A DNA stretch of 34,192 bases from NCBI GenBank assembly GCA_017617575.1, contig JAFZVY010000092.1, positions 1-34,192 on the forward strand. Reading direction: 5' to 3'. This stretch comes from Bacteroidaceae bacterium (GTDB taxonomy: Bacteria > Bacteroidota > Bacteroidia > Bacteroidales > Bacteroidaceae). This document shows, piece by piece, positions 23,044 through 31,695 of this stretch. The translations under genes and the position numbers were made by a program. The stretch's first letter is position 1; each line of letters opens with the position of its first letter. The notes beneath the pieces were generated by a model that had not been told where the DNA came from, did no database searches, and saw only the letters and a list, made by a program, of their open reading frames with translations.

Positions 23044-23784
23044 TTATCCCTCTTTTTCAAGAGTATTGCGATGACTCAGCTTCAAGTCATCATGAATGAT
23101 GTCGAACACTTCCTTCATAAGCACCTTTGTGTTCTTTCCCTTGAACGACTCGCAAGGTATAGGCTTATGTATTATGAGTTCCAAGGAATGACGGTTAACC
23201 ATAGTGTCCTCACGATTGAACACATCATAGCTACCATTTATGGTAATAGGGACGATAGGTCTCTCAAGCTGAGTGGCAAGCATGAACGCGCCACGCTTGA
23301 ACTCACCCATGTCGCCTGTATGAGTACGCGTACCCTCTGGGAAGATACACATGGACATACCGTTTTCAAGCAAAACCCTTGACTGCTGTATAGCCCTTGA
23401 TATGGAAGACACGGAATCGCCCACATATACGTGACCGGAACAATGGCAAGCATAACCGATGAAAGGAATGTTACGGAGATAATCCTTCATCATCCACTTA
23501 AACTTCATTCCAAGATAAGCATATATAAGGAATATGTCGAAGTAGCCCTGATGATTAGGCATGAACACATACGTTTGCTTTGGGTCAAGATACTCACGAC
23601 CCACCACCTTTATTGGCAGGAGATAGATATGGCAAGTGAACCAGCACCAGAAAACAGGCACATAGTGAGCCACACATCGTCTGTCGCCCATCAAGCCTGC
23701 AAGAGCCGTAATACTTCCACATAATGCAGACACGACAATAAATAATGGTGTTGCAAACAGATATGTATAAGTCTTATATATCAT
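23044..23784 (-). CDS. plsC: 1-acyl-sn-glycerol-3-phosphate acyltransferase
   Basis: A 246-residue membrane-associated enzyme that acylates lysophosphatidic acid in phospholipid synthesis. It has a hydrophobic N-terminus (about 8-32), the HX4D catalytic motif at His78-Asp83 (NHQGYFD), the FPEGTRT substrate motif at 148-154 and a VPITING motif. Length is typical. It lies between a metallophosphoesterase and a DHH phosphoesterase in a co-directional run; the spacers (80 and 191 bases) hold a hairpin and a repeat. Other acyltransferases of the same family cannot be excluded. Confidence 0.88.
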   Translation of the reverse strand: MIYKTYTYLFATPLFIVVSALCGSITALAGLMGDRRCVAHYVPVFWCWFTCHIYLLPIKVVGREYLDPKQTYVFMPNHQGYFDIFLIYAYLGMKFKWMMKDYLRNIPFIGYACHCSGHVYVGDSVSSISRAIQQSRVLLENGMSMCIFPEGTRTHTGDMGEFKRGAFMLATQLERPIVPITINGSYDVFNREDTMVNRHSLELIIHKPIPCESFKGKNTKVLMKEVFDIIHDDLKLSHRNTLEKEG

Positions 23785-23813
23785 CTTGAATGTGTATGTT
23801 TAGTTTATAATAG

Positions 23814-23833
23814 CGAGTGCCGAACCCGACACT
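23814..23833. repeat. Hairpin between the metallophosphoesterase gene and plsC
   Basis: GAGTGCCG and CGACACTC pair with one mismatch over an AACC loop. Similar in size and opening word (GAGTGCC) to the hairpin at 21781-21800. Confidence 0.4.
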
Positions 23834-23864
23834 CTTGTATATCATTGTCCTGCATTCGTCACTC

Positions 23865-24773
23865 TCACTTTGTGGAGGACTGCGGCTTTATCTTTCTCAA
23901 TTCTACGATACTTATCTCTGGCCATGCCCCATAACGGAAAGGACCTATATATCCGCCTATGCCTTCGGAAACATTCAGCGCATGATTGCCATCGACGTAT
24001 ATGCCTGACCACTCATTATACCTCCACGATACTGGCGACCATCCCCATATCTTAAACTGGGCTGCATGAGTATGTCCCGACAAAGTGAGCTGAACTGAAG
24101 TGTCAAGTACCTTCATCCTCCAGAAATCCGGGTCATGTGAGAGCAAAACTATAAAATCACTCTTCTTCAATCCTTTCAAGGCTGCGGACAAGTCGCCCTT
24201 CTGAGGGAATGGAGGAATACCAAAGTTCTCGACTCCTGCAATAGATATGGATTGCTTTCCCCTGTATATCTTAACGTGGTCATTAAGGAGAGGAGTCCAT
24301 CCGAAACCTCTTTGGTAAAGAAGAAGCTTCTCCACGTCAGCCTCCTGCTGCTTGCCCTCATATCCTGCGTAAGTTCCGTAATCATGATTGCCAAGTACGG
24401 TATACACGCCATCAGGAGCCTTTATCTGTGAAAGGATGTCCCTCATTCCTGCAAGCTCGCATGATTCACGATTGACCATGTCGCCCGTAAATACCACGGC
24501 ATCACAATTCTGCTCGTTGATAAGCTTAACAAGCGTCTCAACATCGTCCTCCCGACCACCACGGAAAGTACCTATATGAAGGTCGGAGAAATGCAGAATC
24601 TTATATCCGTCAAACTTTTCTGGAAGATTGTCGTAAAAGACAACATGGTGGCGTACGATAAAGTGGCGGCTACCCCAGAACACTCCCGTAAGCACAATAA
24701 GAACCAACAGCATGACTATTGCCATACAGCCCACACGTAATCCGTGCTTCTTAATATTGGTTCTTATATCCAT
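23865..24773 (-). CDS. Membrane-anchored calcineurin-like metallophosphoesterase
   Basis: A 302-residue protein with an N-terminal membrane helix (about 15-34) and a calcineurin-like domain. The metal-binding motifs are in order: Asp64 and His66 in FSDLHIGTF, Asp98 in FTGDMVN, Asn129-His130 in LGNHDYG, a later LLSHDPDF and the GHTHAAQF pair. The layout is that of YaeI/YkuE-like enzymes, some of which remove pyrophosphate from UDP-diacylglucosamine. The substrate here is unknown. It follows the MetH reactivation gene by 30 bases of AT repeat. Confidence 0.85.
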   Translation of the reverse strand: MDIRTNIKKHGLRVGCMAIVMLLVLIVLTGVFWGSRHFIVRHHVVFYDNLPEKFDGYKILHFSDLHIGTFRGGREDDVETLVKLINEQNCDAVVFTGDMVNRESCELAGMRDILSQIKAPDGVYTVLGNHDYGTYAGYEGKQQEADVEKLLLYQRGFGWTPLLNDHVKIYRGKQSISIAGVENFGIPPFPQKGDLSAALKGLKKSDFIVLLSHDPDFWRMKVLDTSVQLTLSGHTHAAQFKIWGWSPVSWRYNEWSGIYVDGNHALNVSEGIGGYIGPFRYGAWPEISIVELRKIKPQSSTK

Positions 24774-24803
24774 AATTATGAATTGTGAATTATAAATTAT
24801 GAA
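24774..24803. repeat. AATTATGAATTGTGAATTATAA-type AT repeat
   Basis: Degenerate tandem AATTATGAATT words fill the whole spacer between two co-directional genes. Similar words lie at 31483-31520 and 4075-4095. Confidence 0.5.
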
Positions 24804-25655
24804 TTACATCACGTTTCCTTGCAGAAACCTACGCATATCGTCCACGCTCATTCCCCTACGCTTGGCATAGTCGGCAAGTTGTTCGCCATCTATCCTTCCC
24901 ACGGAGAAATAATGAGCAAGTGGATGCCTAAGCATCAGTCCGCTTACAGAAGCGTGCGGCACCATCATGCCATTATCCGTAAGTTTCACACCTATGCTCT
25001 TGAAGTCAATCAACTCGTCAATTATGAAGTTAAGCGAGATATCCGGCAAGCATGGATAGCCTACCGCAGGTCGTATGCCCACGAACTTCTCAAGGTGCAT
25101 TTCCTCAATAGAGAGGTTCTCGTCAGGAGCATACCCCCAAATGGATTTTCTCACTTCCTCATGAAGACATTCCGCGCCTGCCTCGGCAAGTCTGTCCGAC
25201 AAAGTCTGCACAAGCATCTGATTGTACGGGTCATCCGTGCCATACAACTCAGGCATGGACTTGTCAACGGATGCAGCAAATATGCCTATCGTGTCCTGCA
25301 ATCCCAATCCCTTAGGACGAATGAAGTCGCTAAGACACATGCAATAGCCGTTGCTCGATGGTTGCTGTTGCCTCAACATAGGCAAACGCTTTATCACCAC
25401 AGGATTATTCTTGCATGAAGGACAAGGACAATCATTTGGATGAACCAACACGATATCGTCTCCGTCAGAGTAGCATCTGAATAGCTGTACAGTTGCCGAA
25501 ATGCGATAGTGTCTGTCAAGACGATTCAGCATGGCAAGAGCCTCATCCTTCAGAGCCTTTCCTTCATCACTCTCAGCCTTAACCTTCCAAGCATAGAAGA
25601 AGTAAGGCCAGTTGATGTAAGGAACTAACGTATTTATCTGATACCTGCGTTGCAT
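24804..25655 (-). CDS. Stand-alone methionine synthase (MetH) reactivation-domain protein
   Basis: A 283-residue protein matching only the C-terminal activation domain of cobalamin-dependent methionine synthase. The signatures are TLVPYINWPYFFYAWKV at the start, GIRPAVGYPCLPD (about 193-205, the family's AdoMet-binding RPxxGYP motif) and HPLAHYFSVGRI. It should bind AdoMet and re-methylate oxidised cobalamin on a separate MetH lacking this domain, an arrangement known in Thermotoga maritima. metH itself is not in the window. Odd point: a CPCPSC cluster at 76-81, inside an insertion before LPMLRQQ, could bind a metal. It lies 45 bases after pyrC, on the same strand. Confidence 0.88.
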   Translation of the reverse strand: MQRRYQINTLVPYINWPYFFYAWKVKAESDEGKALKDEALAMLNRLDRHYRISATVQLFRCYSDGDDIVLVHPNDCPCPSCKNNPVVIKRLPMLRQQQPSSNGYCMCLSDFIRPKGLGLQDTIGIFAASVDKSMPELYGTDDPYNQMLVQTLSDRLAEAGAECLHEEVRKSIWGYAPDENLSIEEMHLEKFVGIRPAVGYPCLPDISLNFIIDELIDFKSIGVKLTDNGMMVPHASVSGLMLRHPLAHYFSVGRIDGEQLADYAKRRGMSVDDMRRFLQGNVM

Positions 25656-25700
25656 AGAATAAAGCGCGAAACATTCAAAGCATATTACGAAAGGATTGCC

Positions 25701-27041
25701 TTAGTTGAAGACAAGTTCCTTACCACGAACGCCATCTATGACGATACCATCACAATATGCCGTCTTACCATTCACGATTGTACGAACAACCTTCCACTTG
25801 AAGAAGCGTTCGTCCATAGGCGTCCAGCCACACTTTGTGTAGTAGCGTCCCTCGCCCACCTGCCAGTTTGCATTTGGATTTACAAGTACGAGGTCGGCAT
25901 AATAGCCTTCACGTATGAATCCACGACGGTCAATACCGAAGAGCAAGGCTGGATTGTGACTCATGAGAAGCGGAACACGCTCTATTGGCAACACGCCCTC
26001 TTCCACCATCTCAAGCATGGAGACGAGTGAGAACTGTACCATAGGCATTCCTGACATAGCCTTAAGCGCACCACCTTCCTTCTCCGAGAGAAGATGAGGG
26101 GCATGGTCAGTAGCAACCACGTCTATAAGGCCATTTGTCAAAGCCTCACGAAGAGCAAGCTGGTCTTCAGGAGTCTTGATTGAAGGATTACACTTGATGC
26201 GAGTACCCATCCTGTCATAGTCCTCAGAAGAGAACATAAGGTGAGCTATAACAGCCTCAGCCGTGATCTTCTTCTGGTCAAGAGGCTTATTCTCGAACAA
26301 GGTCAACTCACGTGCAGATGACACGTGTGCCACGTGAAGTCGTGCACCAGTCTCCTGCGCCAACTTGACGGCAAGGGAAGTTGACTGGAAACAAGCTTCA
26401 ACGCTCCTAATCCTTGAATGGTATCTAACAGGGAAATCTGTCTGTCCCTTGTATTTCTTTGTAAAAGCAGCAATATTCTGGTTTATTATCTTCGTGTCCT
26501 CACAATGTGCCATGATGAGCAAAGGTGAAGTCTCGAACAACTTATGCAAAGCGTCCTCACTATCCACAAGCATATTGCCAGTACTGCTACCCATAAACAC
26601 CTTCACGCCAGGAACCCTATGAGGGTCGAGTTGAGGTAGAAGGTCTGTATTGTCATTTGTCGCTCCGAAGAAGAACGAATAATTCACACGACTGTTATTC
26701 TTACCCAGTTCAAACTTCTGCTCAAGCAGTTCAAGAGTAGTTGTCTGAGGGTTGGTATTCGGCATCTCCATATACGAAGTGACACCACCAGCAGCAGCCG
26801 TACGGCTCTCGCTGGCAATGTCTGCCTTATGAGTATATCCTGGTTCACGGAAATGAACGTGGTCATCTATGACACCAGGGAACAAGTAAAGTCCTGTTGC
26901 GTCAATCTCGTTGTCGTACGTCTGGGTCGAGTCGTCTCCCCCTTCTATGACCTGTACAATCATCGTGTCCTCGATGACCACAGAGCCTAAGAATTTGCGT
27001 CCGTCATTAACAATCGTCGCATTTCTAATTATCGTTTTCAT
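25701..27041 (-). CDS. pyrC: Dihydroorotase
   Basis: A 446-residue zinc amidohydrolase that closes carbamoyl-aspartate to dihydroorotate in pyrimidine synthesis. The metal ligands His61 and His63 lie in DDHVHFREPG; MEMPNTNP follows at 91-98, then MAHCED, HVAHVSSA and the ATDHAPHL motif. Length and motifs fit the longer class I type, which in some databases carries the name pyrC and in others allB-like; the FREPG and PNTNP pattern supports dihydroorotase. It lies 58 bases after the glycosyltransferase gene, the spacer holding a small hairpin (27077-27092). Confidence 0.9.
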   Translation of the reverse strand: MKTIIRNATIVNDGRKFLGSVVIEDTMIVQVIEGGDDSTQTYDNEIDATGLYLFPGVIDDHVHFREPGYTHKADIASESRTAAAGGVTSYMEMPNTNPQTTTLELLEQKFELGKNNSRVNYSFFFGATNDNTDLLPQLDPHRVPGVKVFMGSSTGNMLVDSEDALHKLFETSPLLIMAHCEDTKIINQNIAAFTKKYKGQTDFPVRYHSRIRSVEACFQSTSLAVKLAQETGARLHVAHVSSARELTLFENKPLDQKKITAEAVIAHLMFSSEDYDRMGTRIKCNPSIKTPEDQLALREALTNGLIDVVATDHAPHLLSEKEGGALKAMSGMPMVQFSLVSMLEMVEEGVLPIERVPLLMSHNPALLFGIDRRGFIREGYYADLVLVNPNANWQVGEGRYYTKCGWTPMDERFFKWKVVRTIVNGKTAYCDGIVIDGVRGKELVFN

Positions 27042-27076
27042 GCTTATATTTTAAGTTTTTCCCTGTTTTTGAGCGA

Positions 27077-27092
27077 CAGCCAAATGAGGCTG
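27077..27092. repeat. Small hairpin between the glycosyltransferase gene and pyrC
   Basis: CAGCC (27077-27081) and GGCTG (27088-27092) pair over AAATGA. No T tract follows. Confidence 0.35.
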
Positions 27093-27099
27093 CCGTGAG

Positions 27100-27846
27100 T
27101 TAATTTGCCTTTGGATATTTCTTGAACCATCCGTCAAGACGAAGACGCATGACTCCAAAGAATGCTTCTCCAAATATTCCGCCAGACATCTTGCTTGTTC
27201 CTTCCACACGGTTCACAAAGACTACTGGCACTTCCTTAATCTTGAAGCCGCACTTGAATGCCGTGAACTTCATCTCAATCTGGAAGGCATATCCCTTGAA
27301 GCGAACCTTGTCGAGTTCTATTGTCTCAAGCACCTTACGACGGTAGCACTTGAATCCTGCAGTTGTATCGTGAACCTGGAATCCTGTAATGAAACGCACG
27401 TACTTACTTGCGAAGTAAGACATAAGCACACGTCCTATTGGCCAGTTGACCACATTCACACCAGTAATGTAGCGTGAACCGATAGCAAGGTCATAACCCT
27501 CATCCGCACAAGCAGAATAGAGGCGAGGTAGGTCAGATGGAGCATGAGAGAAGTCTGCATCCATCTCAAAGATATAATCATATCCATGGGCAAGTCCCCA
27601 CTTGAATCCAGCAATATAAGCCGTACCAAGTCCAAGTTTGCCTGAACGCTCCACGAGGAAGAGGCGGTCAGAGAATTCGCTCGACATAAGTCCCTTCACG
27701 ATTGAAGCCGTTCCGTCTGGTGAACCGTCATCGATGATGAGTATATGGAAGCACTTTTCGAGAGCAAAAATTGCCCTGATGATTTTCTCTACATTTTCCT
27801 TCTCGTTATACGTAGGAATGATTACTATACTGTCACTTGAGTTCAT
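27100..27846 (-). CDS. Family 2 glycosyltransferase, polyprenol-phosphate mannosyltransferase-like
   Basis: A 248-residue enzyme of the dolichol-phosphate mannose synthase type. It has IIPTYNEKENVEKII, the DDGSPDGT motif (Asp39-Asp40), the metal-binding DAD at 96-98, GSRYITG and a KEVPVVFVNRVEGTSKM segment. It lacks C-terminal membrane helices, as expected for the soluble DPM1 group. It should transfer a sugar from a nucleotide donor to undecaprenyl phosphate for use outside the membrane. A -7 box in front of it (27876-27883) gives it its own promoter within the series that starts with mfd. Confidence 0.88.
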   Translation of the reverse strand: MNSSDSIVIIPTYNEKENVEKIIRAIFALEKCFHILIIDDGSPDGTASIVKGLMSSEFSDRLFLVERSGKLGLGTAYIAGFKWGLAHGYDYIFEMDADFSHAPSDLPRLYSACADEGYDLAIGSRYITGVNVVNWPIGRVLMSYFASKYVRFITGFQVHDTTAGFKCYRRKVLETIELDKVRFKGYAFQIEMKFTAFKCGFKIKEVPVVFVNRVEGTSKMSGGIFGEAFFGVMRLRLDGWFKKYPKAN

Positions 27847-27875
27847 TTCTCTTTCTTAGTTTTTTTCTTTAAATG

Positions 27876-27883
27876 CAAAGATA
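27876..27883 (-). promoter_or_regulatory. Promoter of the glycosyltransferase gene
   Basis: Minus strand reads TATCTTTG, in the 73-base spacer after mfd. It gives a leader of about 25 nt and probably drives the downstream pyrC group. Confidence 0.6.
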
Positions 27884-27919
27884 CGTTTTTTGAGCAAAAT
27901 GGATGGTAATAATCAAAGA

Positions 27920-30900
27920 TTATTTCACATTTTGACCTTCTATTTGCTCCAATATCGTTGCAGCCTCGTCAAAGGAACGTACATTTTCTACAACAATCGC
28001 AAGTTTTTCCGTTTCCCTGAACTTGCATCTTCTTGCATTTTGAGTACCGTAAGCTATTATCTTGCTGAACGCCTCGCTTTGGTAATATGCACTATCACGG
28101 TCAGAATAGAGATAGAGAGTCATCTTGCCATTCTTCATGAGAACCTTCTCCAATCCGAGCTTCTTGCACATCCACTTCACAGGTATGACTCGGAGCAATT
28201 CCTGACCAACAGGAGGTATCTCGCCAAATCGGTCAACAAGCCTCAACTTGAACGCATCAATCTGGCTCTGCTGAGTCATGGCGTCAAGCTCACGATAGAG
28301 TGACATTCGCTCGCCACTAACAGGCACGTATTCCTCTGGAAGGAATGCTGGGATGTCGCTATCTATTACCGTCTCGTCCACAAAGTTATCGCCCTTTATT
28401 ACGCCAGTATCAGCCTTCTGTTGCTGGGCAAAGAGGTCTGCAAACTCCGACTCACGAAGTTCAGCCACAGCCTCATTAAGAACCTTCTGGTAAGTCTCAT
28501 ATCCAAGGTCGGCTATGAATCCACTCTGTTCCGCTCCAAGCATATTTCCAGCTCCACGAATATCGAGGTCCTGCATGGCAATATGGATTCCAGAACCAAG
28601 GTCTGAGAAGTTCTCAATCGCCTGTAACCTACGCCTTGCATCATCACTCAGGAGTGCAAGCGGAGGCGCAAGCAAATAACAGAATGCTTTACGGTTACCT
28701 CGTCCCACTCGTCCTCTCATCTGATGCAGGTCTGACAAGCCGTACTTATGTGCCGAATTGATGATTATGGTATTGGCATTTGGCACGTCAATACCACTCT
28801 CCACTATCGTGGTGGAGAGCATCACGTCATAGTCGTAGTTCATGAAGTCGAACACAATCTGCTCCAACTCTGAAGGGTTCATCTTGCCATGTCCCACGCA
28901 CACCCTCGCATCAGGTACGTGCTCATGGATGAGATTCTCAAGCATAGGCAGGTTCTTGATGTCATTGTTTACGATAAAGACCTGACCGTTTCGACTCATC
29001 TCGAAGTTTATGGCATCCGCTATGACCTCAGGACTGAACACGGCTATCTCCGTCTGTATTGGATAACGGTTAGGCGGAGGCGTCTGTATGCTTGACAAGT
29101 CACGCGCTCCCATAAGCGAGAACTGAAGCGTGCGCGGTATAGGTGTTGCCGTCATGGTGAGGGTGTCTATATTCACCTTCTTCTGGCGCAACTTCTCCTT
29201 TACAGCCACTCCGAACTTCTGTTCCTCGTCTATAATCAAGAGACCAAGGTCCTTAAATTTCACTTGGTCGCTTATCAATTTATGCGTTCCGACGATTATA
29301 TCTACCTTTCCCTCTGCAAGATCCTTGAGTACAGCCTTGGTAGCTGCCGTTGACCTTGCACGTGAGAGATATTCCACCCTTACTGGGAACTGGTCAAGTC
29401 GTTTCTTGAACGTCTGGTAATGCTGGTAGGCAAGTACGGTAGTAGGAACGAGTACTGCCACCTGCTTATTGTCACAAGCCGCCTTGAAGGCAGCACGTAC
29501 GGCAACTTCCGTCTTTCCGAAACCAACATCACCACACACAAGCCTGTCCATAGGGCGTTCCTTCTCCATATCTGCCTTAACATCCTGAGTGGCCTTGAGC
29601 TGGTCGGGCGTGTCCTCATACAGGAAGCTGGCTTCCAACTCCTGTTGCATGAACGAGTCAGGACTATAGGCAAAGCCCTTTTCCTTGAGACGCTGGGAGT
29701 AAAGCTTGATAAGGTCACGAGCTATGTCCTTAACCTTGGTCTTGACCTTCTCCTTCATCTTCTCCCACGCTCCCGTACCGAGACGGTTCACACGTGGAGG
29801 CTCGCCTTCCTTTGCCTTGTATTTTGAAACCTTATGAAGTGAATGGATGCTTACGAGAATGAATCCTCCATCCGAATAGTTGATGCGTATCTTCTCCTGC
29901 ATCACACCATTCTCATTCACACGCACAAGTCCGCCAAAGCGTCCCACTCCATGGTCGATATGAACCACATAGTCGCCCGGCTCAAACTGTTGTATCTCCT
30001 TGAGGGTGAGGGCAACCTTACCCTTGTGAGCCTTGTCCGACTTGAGGTTGTACTTGTGGAAACGGTCGAATATCTGATGGTCGGTAAAGTAGCATCTCTT
30101 GTTTGACACGTCAATAAAGCCTTCATGTATCGCCTTGTTGACTGGTTCAAACATCACGTTCTCATGCTCGCCTTGAGCCATCTCGGCAAAGATGTCCTGA
30201 AGACGTGCTATCTGTTTTTCGCTATCCGCGAAGATATTTATCCTGTACCCCTCTGACTGAAGCCTCAACAGCTCCGACTGGAGGAGTTCAAAGTTCTTGT
30301 GGAACAGAGGTTGAGGAGTCATATTGAAACGCACCACGGCATTTGCCTTGTCCTCAATCTCGCTATCAAGTATGTTTGGCTTTATGGTTATCTTCCTGAA
30401 CCACGACATGCTACGCACGAAGGACGTTCCCTCCACCATAACCTTGTCCTTGTCCAAGACCTTTCCCGTAGCTCCAGCCTCCGCATTCTCCACGTTTATG
30501 GCAGAAAGCGAGAAGCCCTCGTCGTAAATCTGCGCCACTCGGTCGCAGACAAAGGCAAAGTCACGTGCCACGACAACCGCATCACGTGGAAGGAAATCGA
30601 GCATGGCAACATAATCGCCACCATCGCTTCCCATCTGAGACACGACGGTCATCTCTTCCACCTTGTCAACCGACAACTGTGTCTGTACGTCAAAGGTACG
30701 GATGCTATCCACCTCGTCGCCAAAGAAGTCGATACGGTAAGGATTCTCCGAAGAGAAGGAATACACGTCCACGATACTTCCCCTGACCGCAAACTGTCCA
30801 GGTTCATACACATAATCCTTGCGTAGGAATCCGAGTTCAAGCATCTTCTTCTCAAGTTCGCCAACGTCGTACATACCGCCCTTCTTGAGGACTATGGTAT

Positions 30901-31342
30901 TTGCCTCAAGCTTCTTTTGCGACACGACCTTCTCGGCAAGCGCATCAGGATAGGTAACGACAAGAAGCCTTTGCTGCTGAGCCATACGGCTGAGAACCTC
31001 CGTCCTCAGAATCTCGTTGCCCGCATCCTTCTGGTTGTACTTTATAGCCCTCTTGTAGGATGACGGGAAGAACAGCACCTGCTGGTCGTCCAGCATCTGC
31101 ACGAGGTCATGATAGAAATAGCCTGCCGAGTCGGCATCATCAAGCACGAATACCAACAGAGGCAAGCCGTCCTTTCCCTCCATCATCTGAGCGACAGAGG
31201 CAAATAACAAAGGCGCAGAAGAGCCAATAAGCCCCCCTACGTGAATATGTTCTATTGCTGACGAGCAAATAGATTTACAAAGACTCTTGACTTCCTTGTC
31301 CGAAGCCAAGAGCGACAGCAGTTTAGATATTTCCAATTTCAA
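27920..31342 (-). CDS. mfd: Transcription-repair coupling factor Mfd, starting at TTG
   Basis: A 1140-residue DNA translocase that removes stalled RNA polymerase and recruits UvrA. In order: a UvrB-like N-terminal module (to about 330), the CarD-like polymerase-interacting domain (about 455-550, EPGDYVVHIDHGVGRFGGL), the helicase core (GDVGFGKTEVAVRAA, IIDEEQKFGV, TATPIPRTLQFS, MRGRVGRGNRKAF) and the C-terminal TRCF domain. Length is typical. The frame opens right after a TAA stop, and the first possible start is TTG 31342, which gives the expected N-terminus. It overlaps a 52-codon ORF (31323-31481) by 20 bases, so re-initiation after that ORF is likely. No -7 box lies directly upstream. Confidence 0.95.
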   Translation of the reverse strand: MKLEISKLLSLLASDKEVKSLCKSICSSAIEHIHVGGLIGSSAPLLFASVAQMMEGKDGLPLLVFVLDDADSAGYFYHDLVQMLDDQQVLFFPSSYKRAIKYNQKDAGNEILRTEVLSRMAQQQRLLVVTYPDALAEKVVSQKKLEANTIVLKKGGMYDVGELEKKMLELGFLRKDYVYEPGQFAVRGSIVDVYSFSSENPYRIDFFGDEVDSIRTFDVQTQLSVDKVEEMTVVSQMGSDGGDYVAMLDFLPRDAVVVARDFAFVCDRVAQIYDEGFSLSAINVENAEAGATGKVLDKDKVMVEGTSFVRSMSWFRKITIKPNILDSEIEDKANAVVRFNMTPQPLFHKNFELLQSELLRLQSEGYRINIFADSEKQIARLQDIFAEMAQGEHENVMFEPVNKAIHEGFIDVSNKRCYFTDHQIFDRFHKYNLKSDKAHKGKVALTLKEIQQFEPGDYVVHIDHGVGRFGGLVRVNENGVMQEKIRINYSDGGFILVSIHSLHKVSKYKAKEGEPPRVNRLGTGAWEKMKEKVKTKVKDIARDLIKLYSQRLKEKGFAYSPDSFMQQELEASFLYEDTPDQLKATQDVKADMEKERPMDRLVCGDVGFGKTEVAVRAAFKAACDNKQVAVLVPTTVLAYQHYQTFKKRLDQFPVRVEYLSRARSTAATKAVLKDLAEGKVDIIVGTHKLISDQVKFKDLGLLIIDEEQKFGVAVKEKLRQKKVNIDTLTMTATPIPRTLQFSLMGARDLSSIQTPPPNRYPIQTEIAVFSPEVIADAINFEMSRNGQVFIVNNDIKNLPMLENLIHEHVPDARVCVGHGKMNPSELEQIVFDFMNYDYDVMLSTTIVESGIDVPNANTIIINSAHKYGLSDLHQMRGRVGRGNRKAFCYLLAPPLALLSDDARRRLQAIENFSDLGSGIHIAMQDLDIRGAGNMLGAEQSGFIADLGYETYQKVLNEAVAELRESEFADLFAQQQKADTGVIKGDNFVDETVIDSDIPAFLPEEYVPVSGERMSLYRELDAMTQQSQIDAFKLRLVDRFGEIPPVGQELLRVIPVKWMCKKLGLEKVLMKNGKMTLYLYSDRDSAYYQSEAFSKIIAYGTQNARRCKFRETEKLAIVVENVRSFDEAATILEQIEGQNVK

Positions 31343-31481
31343 CCATTACAGGTCTATACGACCTTGCAAAACATTTAATATAGTCAAGCACCTCCTTGCG
31401 TGGAAGGAGTGGCTTCACGTTCATACTGATTACTCTCGTTCTGTTTTGCGTTCTTACTGGAGTAGAATCTACCATAGGCAT
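31323..31481 (-). CDS. Small 52-residue protein overlapping the mfd start
   Basis: The frame opens with ATG 31481 (or ATG 31475) and stops at TAA 31325-31323, overlapping the first seven codons of mfd. The product is basic, and its central part, KPLLPRKEVLDYIKCFARSY, resembles a type of short Bacteroidales protein carrying a PxxEVLDxIxxFARxY motif; I know no function. Protein-like composition and exact coupling to a TTG-initiated gene argue for a real gene. An AT-repeat and the DUF4861 gene lie upstream; no promoter was recognised. Ribosomes ending here would be placed to start mfd. Confidence 0.6.
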   Translation of the reverse strand: MPMVDSTPVRTQNRTRVISMNVKPLLPRKEVLDYIKCFARSYRPVMVEIGNI

Positions 31482-31482
31482 A

Positions 31483-31695
31483 ATTAAATTAAGAATTCAT
31501 AATGCATAATTCACAATGCCCCCTTCCGACTAATCAACTATAAACGATGATTGTTTTTTCGTAAATAGTCAAACGTCTTTTTACTCCATGGAGCAAAGCG
31601 GAATAAACTTCTTTTTACTCCCTTTAACTCCAAGCAAGTGAAGCGTAAGCGAAACTTGCGAATCTAAAAGAAATAACGCAAAACTTTTGCTTTTA
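31483..31695. repeat. Repeat-filled spacer between the DUF4861 gene and the mfd unit
   Basis: Contains AATTCATAATGCATAATTCA words (31490-31515), two CTTTTTACTCC segments (31574-31587 and 31611-31631) shared with the spacer at 22992-23035, and a GCAAGT/ACTTGC dyad (about 31633-31659). No promoter or gene was recognised. Confidence 0.55.

Noticed and set aside
24819-25418. 199-codon open frame on the plus strand
   Set aside because: It is antisense to the MetH reactivation gene, which has clear family motifs.
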